This document shows, one piece after another, positions 15,025 to 22,867 of a stretch of DNA of 32,507 bases; position 1 is the first letter of the stretch, and the number at the start of each line of letters is the position of its first letter. A model generated the notes under the pieces. The model saw nothing but the letters and a program-made list of their open reading frames with translations. It was not told where the DNA came from and did not search any database. The position numbers and the translations under genes are program-made. The stretch comes from Pseudomonas sp. Irchel s3f7. GTDB lineage: Bacteria; Pseudomonadota; Gammaproteobacteria; Pseudomonadales; Pseudomonadaceae. The stretch is taken from the NCBI RefSeq assembly GCF_900187615.1, contig NZ_FYDO01000046.1:1-32507 (forward strand), read 5' to 3'.

Positions 15025-15093
15025 TGTGACACTCGCCAAATTCAAATTTTGCCGGGCATACTGATTTCAGTTCGCCAACCTTGCAGGCCCGTC

Positions 15094-16602
15094 ATGCGCA
15101 TCCACGTCACCTTCATCGACCGCGTCGGCATCACCCAGGAAGTGCTGGCCCTGCTCGGTGGCCGCAGCTTCAACCTGGACGCCGTGGAAATGGTGCCGCC
15201 GAATGTCTACATCGATGCGCCGACCCTCGGTGCCGAGGTGCTGGAGGAATTGCGCGAGGCGCTTTTCGATGTGCGCGGCGTGCAAGCGGTGACGATGGTC
15301 GACATCCTTCCGGGGCAACGTCGGCGCCTGCAACTGGACGCGTTGCTGGCCGCCAGTTCCGACCCGGTGCTGGCGGTGGATGACCGCGGCCATGTGCTGC
15401 TGGCCAACCCGGCGCTGATCGCCCTGTGCGGTCGTGAACCGGCCGGTGAATCGCTGACCGCGCTGTTCGATGATCCGCAATTGCAGCGCACGTTGATCGA
15501 CCAGCATTTCCGCCTGCCCATGCACGAAGTCAGCCTCGGCGGCCAGACCTTGCTGCTCGATGCGATGCCCGTCACCGACGCTGGCGCCCTGCTCACCTTG
15601 TATCAACCTAACCGCATCGGCGAGCGCCTGTCAGCGTTGCACCATGACCATGCCGAAGGCTTCGATGCTCTGCTGGGCGAATCGCCGCCGATCCGTGCAC
15701 TCAAGGCCCGCGCGCAACGGGTGGCGGCCCTTGATGCGCCGCTGCTGATTCAAGGCGAAACCGGCACCGGCAAAGAGCTGGTCGCCCGTGCCTGCCATGC
15801 GGTCAGCGCTCGCCACGACTCACCGTTCCTGGCACTGAACTGCGCGGCATTGCCAGAAAGCCTGGCCGAAAGCGAGCTGTTCGGCTATGCGCCCGGCGCC
15901 TTCACAGGCGCACAACGGGGCGGCAAGCTCGGCCTGCTGGAACTGGCCGATCAGGGCACGGTTTTTCTCGACGAGGTCGGCGAGATGTCGCCGTATCTGC
16001 AAGCCAAATTACTGCGATTTTTGAGTGACGGTTGCTTCCGTCGGGTCGGTGGCGACAAGGAGGTTCGGGTCAATGTGCGGGTGCTCAGCGCGACCCACCG
16101 CGACCTGGAAAAAATGGTCGCCGAAGGACGCTTTCGTGAAGACCTGTTCTACCGCCTCAATGTACTCAACCTGCAAGTGCCGCCGCTGCGCGAACGCGGT
16201 CACGACATCCTGTTGATGGCCAATCACTTCATGCAGCAGGCCTGCGCGCAGATCCAGCGACCGCCGTGTCGTTTGGCACCGAGCACCTTCAGCGCCCTGC
16301 TCGGCAACCGCTGGCCGGGCAACGTGCGGCAACTGCAAAACGTGATCTTCCGTGCAGCGGCGATTTGCGAAAACCCGCTGGTGGACATCGACGACCTGGA
16401 CATCGCCCGCACGGCCGTCGAACGGCGAAACGACGGTGAAGTCGGCAGCCTGGAAGAAGCGGTTGGCGGGTTTGAAAAGAACCTGCTGGAGCAGCTGTAT
16501 CGCAGCTATCCGTCGAGCCGATTATTGGCTGCACGGTTGCAGACATCCCATAGCGCGATTGCGATTCGCTTGCGCAAGTACGGCATTCCCGCCAAGCCCT
16601 GA
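15094..16602 (+). CDS. TyrR-like sigma-54-dependent activator (ACT-PAS-AAA+-HTH), GcsR-like
   Basis: A 502-residue enhancer-binding protein. Residues 1-75 form an ACT amino-acid-sensing domain (IHVTFIDRVGITQEVL), and 80-175 a PAS-like domain. The AAA+ domain has Walker A GETGTGKE (221-228), the sigma-54 contact loop GAFTGA (268-273) and Walker B VFLDEVGE; a C-terminal TyrR-type HTH (SSRLLAARLQTSHSAIAIRL) ends the protein. The architecture is that of TyrR, PhhR and GcsR. Because the next genes are gcvH-glyA-lipA behind a sigma-54 promoter, a GcsR-like role in glycine-dependent activation is most likely. The start is the ATG at 15094, where the ACT domain begins; a TTG-initiated extension to 15049 is unlikely. 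It is 69 bp after the LysR gene and could be co-transcribed. Confidence 0.88.
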   Translation: MRIHVTFIDRVGITQEVLALLGGRSFNLDAVEMVPPNVYIDAPTLGAEVLEELREALFDVRGVQAVTMVDILPGQRRRLQLDALLAASSDPVLAVDDRGHVLLANPALIALCGREPAGESLTALFDDPQLQRTLIDQHFRLPMHEVSLGGQTLLLDAMPVTDAGALLTLYQPNRIGERLSALHHDHAEGFDALLGESPPIRALKARAQRVAALDAPLLIQGETGTGKELVARACHAVSARHDSPFLALNCAALPESLAESELFGYAPGAFTGAQRGGKLGLLELADQGTVFLDEVGEMSPYLQAKLLRFLSDGCFRRVGGDKEVRVNVRVLSATHRDLEKMVAEGRFREDLFYRLNVLNLQVPPLRERGHDILLMANHFMQQACAQIQRPPCRLAPSTFSALLGNRWPGNVRQLQNVIFRAAAICENPLVDIDDLDIARTAVERRNDGEVGSLEEAVGGFEKNLLEQLYRSYPSSRLLAARLQTSHSAIAIRLRKYGIPAKP

Positions 16603-16626
16603 GTGATCTGCCGGATCACATTCCCC

Positions 16627-16699
16627 TGTAGGAGCGAGCCTGACAGTCAACATACATTTCAACTGACACGCCCTCATCGCGAGCAGGCTCACGCCTACA
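16627..16699. repeat. Degenerate REP pair
   Basis: The left arm keeps only TGTAGGAGCGAGCCTG before unrelated sequence, while the right arm (ATCGCGAGCAGGCTCACGCCTACA) is nearly complete. It follows the activator gene, which also has a short GTGATC/GATCAC hairpin (16603-16619) without a T run. Confidence 0.75.
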
Positions 16700-16725
16700 G
16701 GAGACTGTGTTGCGCCTGCACTTCT

Positions 16726-16743
16726 CGTATGAAAATCGATACA
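16726..16743. promoter_or_regulatory. Upstream activator site 1 for the TyrR-like regulator
   Basis: CGTATGAAAATCGATACA is an 18-bp dyad (GTAT/ATAC arms) close to the TGT-N12-ACA form of TyrR-family boxes, with the first T replaced by C. It lies about 170 bp upstream of the sigma-54 promoter. Confidence 0.5.
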
Positions 16744-16813
16744 GCGTAGCGAAATCAAGACAATCTCCTTCCCAGCCGCCTTTACGGTGTCTGCGCTTAC
16801 AGCCCTGCTTGCC

Positions 16814-16831
16814 TGTATTGATTTCAATACA
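16814..16831. promoter_or_regulatory. Upstream activator site 2 for the TyrR-like regulator
   Basis: TGTATTGATTTCAATACA is an 18-bp dyad with perfect 8-bp arms and fits TGT-N12-ACA exactly. It is 63 bp upstream of the sigma-54 -24 element, 88 bp from site 1. Confidence 0.65.
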
Positions 16832-16860
16832 AATGAAATGGTGCGCACTTAACGAGATAA

Positions 16861-16873
16861 CATCAAGCCATTG
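16861..16873 (+). promoter_or_regulatory. IHF-like site
   Basis: CATCAAGCCATTG matches WATCAANNNNTTR at all but the first position. It lies between the activator dyads and the sigma-54 promoter, where DNA bending is usually needed. Confidence 0.4.
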
Positions 16874-16894
16874 ATTTAAAACAACTAATCAACC

Positions 16895-16911
16895 TTGGCA
16901 CCGCCCTTGCT
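16895..16911 (+). promoter_or_regulatory. Sigma-54 promoter of gcvH
   Basis: TTGGCACCGCCCTTGCT has GG (16897) and GC (16909) exactly 12 bp apart and matches TGGCAC-N5-TTGC. The predicted start is near 16922, giving a 5' leader of about 60 nt before gcvH. Confidence 0.85.
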
Positions 16912-16982
16912 AACTCAAACTCAGCTCCGCTCGTTGCCCTGCCACGAGCCCTGAATGCGTCCAAAAATAATAAGGAACTGAG

Positions 16983-17366
16983 ATGAGCCAATTGCGTTTC
17001 ACAGTCGATCACGAATGGCTGCGGCTTGACGCCGATGGCCTGGTCACCGTCGGCATCACGGTGTTTGCCCAGCAAGCATTGGGGGATGTGGTGTTCGTTC
17101 AAGTGCCTGAACTGGGCACCTTCGATGCAGGCGCAGAAGTGTCGGTACTGGAATCGGTAAAAGCCGCCAGCAGCATCGGCATGCCGCTGGACGGTGAAGT
17201 GGTCGAGATCAATACGACGCTGGAGAGCACCCCGGAACGGGTCAACGAAGACCCGATGGGCGAAGGCTGGTTCTTTCGCTTCAAACCCGCAGATCCTGAA
17301 GCTTTGAGCGAACTGCTGGTTCAGGACGCCTACGAGCAATTGACTGCAGAACACGCCGACGCCTGA
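16983..17366 (+). CDS. gcvH: Glycine cleavage system H protein
   Basis: A 127-residue lipoyl carrier protein with the lipoylation motif in VLESVKAASS (K60) and the family N-terminus RFTVDHEWLRL. The H protein shuttles the aminomethyl group between the P, T and L proteins of the glycine cleavage system through its lipoyl arm. AAGGA lies about 10 nt before the ATG. It is the first gene behind a sigma-54 promoter and is followed by glyA after 39 bp. The usual partners gcvP and gcvT are not in the window, so the protein must work with copies elsewhere or in another role. It is probably one of several gcvH paralogues in the genome. Confidence 0.95.
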   Translation: MSQLRFTVDHEWLRLDADGLVTVGITVFAQQALGDVVFVQVPELGTFDAGAEVSVLESVKAASSIGMPLDGEVVEINTTLESTPERVNEDPMGEGWFFRFKPADPEALSELLVQDAYEQLTAEHADA

Positions 17367-17405
17367 AGCCCCCACCCATTTCCGAATCCGAAAAAGGACC
17401 ACACC

Positions 17406-18662
17406 ATGTTCAGCAAGCACGACCAGATCAAAGGCTACGACGACGAACTGCTGGCGGCGATGAACGCCGAGGATGCGCGCCAGGAACACCACATCGAACT
17501 GATCGCCTCGGAGAACTACACCAGCCAACGGGTGATGGAAGCGCAAGGCAGCGGCCTGACCAACAAGTACGCCGAAGGCTATCCGGGCAAGCGTTACTAC
17601 GGCGGCTGCGAGCACGTCGATGTGGTCGAGCAACTGGCCATCGACCGCGCCAAACAGCTGTTCGGCGCCGATTACGCCAACGTCCAGCCGCACTCCGGCA
17701 GCCAGGCGAACGCCGCGGTTTATCTCGCCCTGCTGCAAGCCGGCGACACCGTGCTCGGCATGAGCCTGGCCCACGGCGGTCACTTGACCCACGGTGCCAA
17801 GGTGAGTTTTTCCGGCAAGCTCTACAACGCGGTGCAATACGGCATCGATACCAATACAGGGCTGATCGATTACGACGAAGTCGAGCGCCTGGCCGTTGAG
17901 CACAAACCGAAAATGATCATCGCCGGGTTCTCGGCTTACTCGAAGACCCTGGACTTCCCGCGCTTCCGTCAGATTGCGGACAAAGTCGGCGCGTACTTTT
18001 TCGTCGACATGGCCCACGTTGCCGGGCTGGTGGCGACCGGTCTGTACCCCAATCCCCTGCCCTACGCCGACGTGGTTACCACCACCACCCACAAGACCCT
18101 GCGCGGCCCGCGTGGTGGTTTGATTCTGGCCAAGGCCAATCCTGAACTTGAGAAAAAGCTCAACGCTGCCGTGTTCCCCGGTGGTCAGGGCGGCCCGCTG
18201 ATGCACGTGATCGCGGCCAAGGCCGTGTGCTTCAAGGAAGCGCTGGAACCCGGCTTCAAGACCTATCAGGCGCAAGTGATCCGCAATGCCCAGGCCATGG
18301 CGCAGATGTTTATCGAGCGCGGATATGACGTGGTCTCCGGCGGTACCGACAACCACTTGTTCCTGGTCAGCCTGATCCGCCAGGGCCTGACCGGCAAGGA
18401 CGCCGACGCCGCCCTCGGTCGTGCTGGCATCACGGTGAACAAGAACGCCGTGCCCAACGATCCGCAATCGCCGTTCGTGACTTCGGGCTTGCGCATCGGC
18501 ACGCCGGCGATCACCAGCCGTGGCTTCAAGGAAGCGCAGAGCATCGCGTTGGCGGGCTGGATCTGCGACATCCTCGATCACTTGGGCGATGCCGATATCG
18601 AAGCCAATGTTGCCCGGCAGGCCGCCGCCCTGTGTGCCGACTTCCCGGTCTACCGCGACTGA
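17406..18662 (+). CDS. glyA: Serine hydroxymethyltransferase
   Basis: A 418-residue PLP enzyme that interconverts serine and glycine with tetrahydrofolate, feeding one-carbon units. The PLP lysine is K230 in VVTTTTHKTLRGPRGG. Other family segments are ELIASENYTS, KYAEGYPGKRYYGGCEHVD, DMAHVAGLVATGLYPNP and GLRIGTPAITSRG. The length is normal. It lies in an operon with gcvH: glycine cleaved through the H-protein cycle yields methylene-THF, which GlyA joins to a second glycine to give serine. AAAAGGA before the ATG gives a good ribosome site. It is probably a second, inducible copy, because Pseudomonas also has a housekeeping glyA. Confidence 0.96.
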   Translation: MFSKHDQIKGYDDELLAAMNAEDARQEHHIELIASENYTSQRVMEAQGSGLTNKYAEGYPGKRYYGGCEHVDVVEQLAIDRAKQLFGADYANVQPHSGSQANAAVYLALLQAGDTVLGMSLAHGGHLTHGAKVSFSGKLYNAVQYGIDTNTGLIDYDEVERLAVEHKPKMIIAGFSAYSKTLDFPRFRQIADKVGAYFFVDMAHVAGLVATGLYPNPLPYADVVTTTTHKTLRGPRGGLILAKANPELEKKLNAAVFPGGQGGPLMHVIAAKAVCFKEALEPGFKTYQAQVIRNAQAMAQMFIERGYDVVSGGTDNHLFLVSLIRQGLTGKDADAALGRAGITVNKNAVPNDPQSPFVTSGLRIGTPAITSRGFKEAQSIALAGWICDILDHLGDADIEANVARQAAALCADFPVYRD

Positions 18663-18682
18663 CCACGCGGTGACCCGCTCTT

Positions 18683-18749
18683 GTAGGAGCCCGGCTTGCC
18701 CGCGATGGCGCCCTGAAGGATGTCATCACCGGCAAGCCGGGCTCCTACA
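18683..18749. repeat. REP pair between glyA and lipA
   Basis: An inverted pair of the TGTAGGAGCCCGGCTTGC type (left arm from 18683, right arm ending 18749) in the 136-bp glyA-lipA gap. Confidence 0.85.
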
Positions 18750-18798
18750 GGAAGCATCAGGGCAAATCACCCTCCCGTTCGCGTACAAGGAAATCACC

Positions 18799-19791
18799 AT
18801 GAATGCCATTGTCGAATCGACCGGCAAGAGCCCGGCCAAAGTAGAAATCGGCACCAAACTGCGCGGCGCGGAAAAGGTCGCGCGGATCCCGGTGAAGATC
18901 ATCCCCACCGAGGAATTGCCGCGCAAACCCGACTGGATTCGTGTACGCATCCCCGTGTCCCCGGAGGTCGACCGCATCAAGCAACTGCTGCGCAAACACA
19001 AGCTGCACAGCGTCTGCGAAGAAGCCTCATGCCCTAACCTCGGCGAGTGTTTTTCCGGTGGTACTGCGACGTTCATGATCATGGGCGACATCTGCACCCG
19101 CCGCTGCCCGTTCTGCGATGTCGGTCATGGCCGGCCCAAGCCGCTGGACATCAACGAACCGATGAACCTGGCTGTGGCCATCGCCGAGCTGCGCCTGAAG
19201 TACGTGGTAATCACCTCGGTAGACCGCGACGATCTGCGCGACGGTGGTGCCCAGCACTTCGTCGACTGCCTGCGAGAAATCCGCAAGCTGTCACCCGGCA
19301 TCCAATTGGAAACCCTGGTGCCGGATTATCGCGGGCGCATGGACGTCGCGTTGGCGATCACCGCCTCTGAGCCACCGGATGTGTTCAACCACAACCTGGA
19401 AACCGTGCCACGTCTGTACAAAGCTGCACGACCAGGTTCGGACTTCGAATGGTCGCTGGACCTGCTGCAAAAATTCAAACACGCAGTGCCGCATGTGCCG
19501 ACCAAATCCGGCCTGATGCTCGGCCTTGGCGAAACCGACGACGAAGTCATCGAAGTCATGCAGCGCATGCGCGAGCACGACATCGACATGCTGACCCTCG
19601 GCCAATACCTGCAACCGTCGCGCAGCCACTTGCCGGTGCAGCGTTTCGTGCATCCGGACACGTTCGCCTGGTTCGCCGAGGAAGGCACGCGGATGGGGTT
19701 CAAGAACGTAGCGTCCGGGCCGCTGGTGCGCTCGTCGTACCATGCCGATCAACAACTTCATGGAGGTGCCGACGGTTTCAAGCCATCATGA
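18799..19791 (+). CDS. lipA: Lipoyl synthase (radical SAM)
   Basis: A 330-residue radical SAM enzyme that inserts two sulfurs into octanoyl groups on carrier proteins to make lipoyl. Both clusters are visible: the auxiliary cluster C73-x4-C78-x5-C84 (CEEASCPNLGEC) and the radical SAM CxxxCxxC at C99, C103, C106 (CTRRCPFC). The C-terminal RSSYHAD segment carries the auxiliary-cluster serine. The start ATG has AAGGA 8 nt upstream. Its position behind gcvH-glyA suggests a dedicated lipoylation enzyme for this H protein. The usual Pseudomonas lipA lies next to lipB, so this is probably an extra copy (inference). The REP in front may weaken co-transcription. Confidence 0.95.
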   Translation: MNAIVESTGKSPAKVEIGTKLRGAEKVARIPVKIIPTEELPRKPDWIRVRIPVSPEVDRIKQLLRKHKLHSVCEEASCPNLGECFSGGTATFMIMGDICTRRCPFCDVGHGRPKPLDINEPMNLAVAIAELRLKYVVITSVDRDDLRDGGAQHFVDCLREIRKLSPGIQLETLVPDYRGRMDVALAITASEPPDVFNHNLETVPRLYKAARPGSDFEWSLDLLQKFKHAVPHVPTKSGLMLGLGETDDEVIEVMQRMREHDIDMLTLGQYLQPSRSHLPVQRFVHPDTFAWFAEEGTRMGFKNVASGPLVRSSYHADQQLHGGADGFKPS

Positions 19792-19804
19792 ACAGACTGT
19801 TCAT
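19788..19804. promoter_or_regulatory. 17-bp palindrome overlapping the lipA stop
   Basis: ATGAACAGACTGTTCAT is a perfect dyad with 8-bp arms. It covers the lipA stop codon and lies just before the dipeptidase ribosome site, so it could be an operator or a mRNA hairpin. The function is unknown. Confidence 0.4.
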
Positions 19805-19821
19805 GCATGGAGCCGTTCCCG

Positions 19822-20580
19822 ATGCCGCGTTCACCCTGTCTGTTGATGCTGTGCCTGAGCCTCGCCGCACCGTGCATGGCCGACGCGCCAAAGCCCGAGC
19901 ACATGGTGTACTTGCGCGCCATTGATCCGGGCATCGAGCAGGACATCCGCTACGCCAGCGCCCACAACTTCACCGGGCATGCGCTCGAGGGTTATCAGGC
20001 GCCGGAGTGCCTGTTGTCGGTGGACGCCGCCAAGGCCCTCGCCCGAGTGCAAACCGCGTTGAAAGCCGAGGGTTACGGCTTGAAGGTGTTCGACTGCTAT
20101 CGACCGACCCGTGCGGTGGCGGACATGGGGCGCTTCGCCACCGAGCCGGGTGACCCGCTCAAGACCGAGTTCTATCCTCGGGTCGACAAGCAAGACTTCT
20201 GGCGCCTGGGTTACGTGGCTCGCGTATCCAATCATTCCCGGGGCAACACCGTTGACCTGACGCTGACCGGCCCCGGCGCCCCGCCCGCCGAGACCTGGAC
20301 GCCTTCCGCCACTCCGGTCGATTGCACCGCGCCTTACGGCCAGCGCTGGAAAGATGGTGCGCAGGACATGGGCACCGGTTTTGATTGCTTCGATGAACGG
20401 GCGCATACGGATTCGGCGCAGATCAATGCGACCGCCAAAGCCAATCGCCAGCGGCTCACCCGCGCGATGGCGAAAGAAGGATTCAACGGTTACTCCGCTG
20501 AGTGGTGGCACTTCACGTACAGCGGGAATACGCCGAAGCCGGACGTCATGGACTTCCCCATTACGCCGTTGCAGCCATGA
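19822..20580 (+). CDS. Exported D-alanyl-D-alanine dipeptidase, M15 family (VanX/DdpX-like)
   Basis: A 252-residue zinc peptidase with a signal peptide (MPRSPCLLMLCLSLAAPCMA, cleavage before D21). The zinc motif is in SNHSRGNTVD (H138, D145) and the catalytic/zinc segment in EWWH (E227, H230), the M15D pattern. It should split D-Ala-D-Ala in the periplasm, for cell-wall recycling or scavenging. It is not evidence of vancomycin resistance, as no vanHA genes are near. The ATG at 19822 is preferred over the one at 19807 because GGAG lies 9 nt before it and the signal peptide begins there. It overlaps the next gene by 4 nt (ATGA). Confidence 0.9.
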   Translation: MPRSPCLLMLCLSLAAPCMADAPKPEHMVYLRAIDPGIEQDIRYASAHNFTGHALEGYQAPECLLSVDAAKALARVQTALKAEGYGLKVFDCYRPTRAVADMGRFATEPGDPLKTEFYPRVDKQDFWRLGYVARVSNHSRGNTVDLTLTGPGAPPAETWTPSATPVDCTAPYGQRWKDGAQDMGTGFDCFDERAHTDSAQINATAKANRQRLTRAMAKEGFNGYSAEWWHFTYSGNTPKPDVMDFPITPLQP

Positions 20581-21293
20581 ACCCGCTGATCAAAACCCTG
20601 TTGGCGCTGCTCTTTCCATTGGCCGCGATGGCCCAGGGACTCGACGGCAGCGACCAACTCATCGTGGTCACCAGCAAACACTGGAGTGACATCCAGGGCA
20701 TTGCCCAGCGCTATGAACGGCACGGGCAGACTTTCGAAAAATTCGAAGCACCGTTCGCGGTGGTTCTTGGCAAGAACGGGATGGGTTGGGGTAAAGGACT
20801 GCTCGACACTCAATCCCGTCAGGGACCGGTCAAGCAGGAAGGCGATGGCAAGGCACCGGCCGGGATGTTCAAGCTGGGAACGGCGTTCGGCTATACCACC
20901 ACGACGCAGACAAAACTGCCTTACCTCGCCCTGACATCAACCATTGAATGCGTGGATGACAGCGACTCGGCGCGCTACAACGAATTGGTCGACGGAGCCG
21001 TCGTCGACAAAGACTGGAACTCATCCGAACGGATGCGCCGATCGGATGAGTTGTACCGCCAAGGCATCGTCATCCAGCACAACACGCCGGCCTCTCCCGC
21101 TGCCGGCTCGTGCATTTTCTTTCACATCTGGCGTGGCCCCAGTGCACCGACCCGTGGCTGTACGGCCATGGACCCGGCGAACATCGCGCAGCTGTTCGAC
21201 TGGCTGGACCCGAGCAAATCCCCGGTGCTGGTGCAACTGCCTGAGGGGCAGTACGAACAGATGCGTGAGCGCTGGAAGCTGCCTGAGCGCTGA
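20577..21293 (+). CDS. Exported L,D-transpeptidase catalytic-domain (YkuD-like) protein
   Basis: A 238-residue protein with a signal peptide (MNPLIKTLLALLFPLAAMA) and a YkuD-like L,D-transpeptidase fold. Marks are the substrate-strand VVLGKNGMGWGKG, the GDGKAPAGMF segment and the active site with H183 in CIFFHIW and nucleophile C195 in PTRGCTAMD. Such enzymes make or edit 3-3 cross-links or anchor lipoproteins in peptidoglycan. It is translationally coupled to the D-Ala-D-Ala dipeptidase (ATGA overlap), so the two likely act together on the periplasmic cell wall. The divergent linker before the HxxT-like segment (IVIQHNT) makes the exact reaction uncertain. Confidence 0.85.
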   Translation: MNPLIKTLLALLFPLAAMAQGLDGSDQLIVVTSKHWSDIQGIAQRYERHGQTFEKFEAPFAVVLGKNGMGWGKGLLDTQSRQGPVKQEGDGKAPAGMFKLGTAFGYTTTTQTKLPYLALTSTIECVDDSDSARYNELVDGAVVDKDWNSSERMRRSDELYRQGIVIQHNTPASPAAGSCIFFHIWRGPSAPTRGCTAMDPANIAQLFDWLDPSKSPVLVQLPEGQYEQMRERWKLPER

Positions 21294-21296
21294 ACC

Positions 21297-21423
21297 TGTG
21301 GCGAGGGAGCTTGCTCCCGTTGGGGCGTGAAGCGGCCCTAAAATATGGGACTGCTGCGCAGTCCAACGGGGGCAAGCCCCCTCGCCACAAAAGCTCCTTC
21401 GCCACAAAAGCCCCTCGCCACAA
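21297..21423. repeat. REP pair with two decayed extra arm copies
   Basis: A complete TGTGGCGAGG-type pair (21297 to 21389) is followed by two more short arm ends, CTCCTTCGCCACAAAAG and CCCCTCGCCACAAA, as a degenerate tandem. It lies between the convergent transpeptidase and NCS1 copy B genes. Confidence 0.88.
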
Positions 21424-21432
21424 ATGCGGGTA

Positions 21433-22821
21433 TCAACCCCACTCAGCAACCACCGCACTCATCGACGGCTTGGCCAGCGCGTAATACATCACACCCGGCA
21501 CCAGCAGCCCGACAATCCACGAAATGTCCACGCCACCCAACTGCGCGACCATCGGCCCGGAGTAGAAATGGGTGTCGACAAACGGCAGCTGAATCAACAC
21601 GCCAATCACATACACGCTGATCCCCAGCACGTTCCAGCGACCATAACGCCCGTTCGGGTCGGACAGTGCCGGGATGTCGTAACGCTCCTTGTTGATGAAG
21701 TAGTAATCCACCAGGTTGATCGCGCTCCACGGTGTGAAGAACGTCAGCAAAAACAGGATGAAGTACTTGAATGAGCTGAGGAACGAGTACTGCCCCAGCA
21801 ATGCCACGGTGGTCGACGCCGCGACAATCAGCAGCACAAACAGCATGCGCTGCCCGGCGGTGATTTCCAGGCGACGGCGAAAACCACTGATGATGGTCGC
21901 CACGCACATGAAGCTGCCATAGGCATTGAGCGTCGACACCGTGACCTTGCCGAACACGATGCTCAGGTACAGCAACGACGCGATCACGCCGGTACTGCCC
22001 AGACCGACGATGGTCGCCACTTCATGCCCACGAAAATTCGCCCCCGCCAACGCAGCGGCGAACACCCCCAGCACCATCGAAGCCTGCGCCCCGAGCACGG
22101 TGCCCAGGCCGACGGCGACGAAGGTTTTCCATGACGACGTTCTGCTCGGCAGGTAACGCGAGTAGTCCGCCACATAGGGCCCGAACGCGATCTGCCAGGA
22201 CGCCGAGAGCGACACCGCCAACAGAAAAGTGCTCCAGCCAAAATGACGGTTGTCGAGCAATTGGCCGATGTCGTTGAGGGTCAGCAACCGGGTGAACAAG
22301 TAGACGAAGGCGATGATGCCCAGCACGCTGGCCACCCGCCCGACCAGGTGAATCACCCGGTAACCGAAGATCGTCAGGAAGGCGATGCACGCCGCAAAAA
22401 TCAGGATGCCGGCGCTGTCGCTGACGCTGATCAACTGCGCAATCGCCTGCCCCGACAACACCGCACCGGTGGCGCTGAAGCCGAGGTACATCAGGCACAC
22501 CAGGACAATCGGGATGGCCGCGCCGTACACCCCGAACTGCACACGACTGGAGATCATCTGCGGCAATCCCAGCTTCGGCCCTTGCGCCGCGTGCAGCGCC
22601 ACCACGGCACCGCCGAGCACTTGCCCGATCAGCAAACCGATCAGCGACCAGAACACATCACCGCCCAGCACCACGGCCAAAGCGCCGGTGACGATGGCGG
22701 TGATTTGCAGGTTGGCGCCAAGCCACAAGGTGAACTGGCTGTAGAGGCTGCCGTGGCGTTCGGCCTCGGGAATGAAATCGATCGAGCGGGACTCGAACAA
22801 CGGACTTCGTTGCGCACTCAT
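21433..22821 (-). CDS. NCS1 family cytosine/purine permease (copy B)
   Basis: A 462-residue inner-membrane NCS1 permease with about 12 membrane segments. Marks are RSIDFIPEAERHG, LPQMISSRVQFGVYG, the ASWQIAFGPYVADYSRYLP signature and FFTPWSAINLVDYYFINKERYDIP. It is shorter at both ends and clearly more divergent than copies A and C, closer to the CodB-like cytosine permease type. The ATG has AAGGA 9 nt upstream. It is the last gene of the minus-strand series with the TorF porin (46-bp gap) and two amidohydrolases, so it may import the hydrolysis product. Confidence 0.9.
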   Translation of the reverse strand: MSAQRSPLFESRSIDFIPEAERHGSLYSQFTLWLGANLQITAIVTGALAVVLGGDVFWSLIGLLIGQVLGGAVVALHAAQGPKLGLPQMISSRVQFGVYGAAIPIVLVCLMYLGFSATGAVLSGQAIAQLISVSDSAGILIFAACIAFLTIFGYRVIHLVGRVASVLGIIAFVYLFTRLLTLNDIGQLLDNRHFGWSTFLLAVSLSASWQIAFGPYVADYSRYLPSRTSSWKTFVAVGLGTVLGAQASMVLGVFAAALAGANFRGHEVATIVGLGSTGVIASLLYLSIVFGKVTVSTLNAYGSFMCVATIISGFRRRLEITAGQRMLFVLLIVAASTTVALLGQYSFLSSFKYFILFLLTFFTPWSAINLVDYYFINKERYDIPALSDPNGRYGRWNVLGISVYVIGVLIQLPFVDTHFYSGPMVAQLGGVDISWIVGLLVPGVMYYALAKPSMSAVVAEWG

Positions 22822-22867
22822 GACGGTGTTTCCTTTGTGGAACTGTTTTTGTTGTCAGGAAAAGGAC

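Noticed and set aside
16863..18581. A 572-codon open frame opposite gcvH and glyA
   Set aside because: It is a shadow of two conserved genes, with no family motif, and it would run across the sigma-54 promoter. The same applies to long frames at 10666-12069, 23699-25498 and 12178-13080.
15094..18662. Complete glycine cleavage operon
   Set aside because: Only gcvH is present; no gcvP, gcvT or sdaA is seen on either strand.
19822..20580. Vancomycin-resistance gene vanX
   Set aside because: The active site fits M15D dipeptidases, but no vanH/vanA-type genes are present. Gram-negative DdpX-like enzymes serve wall recycling.
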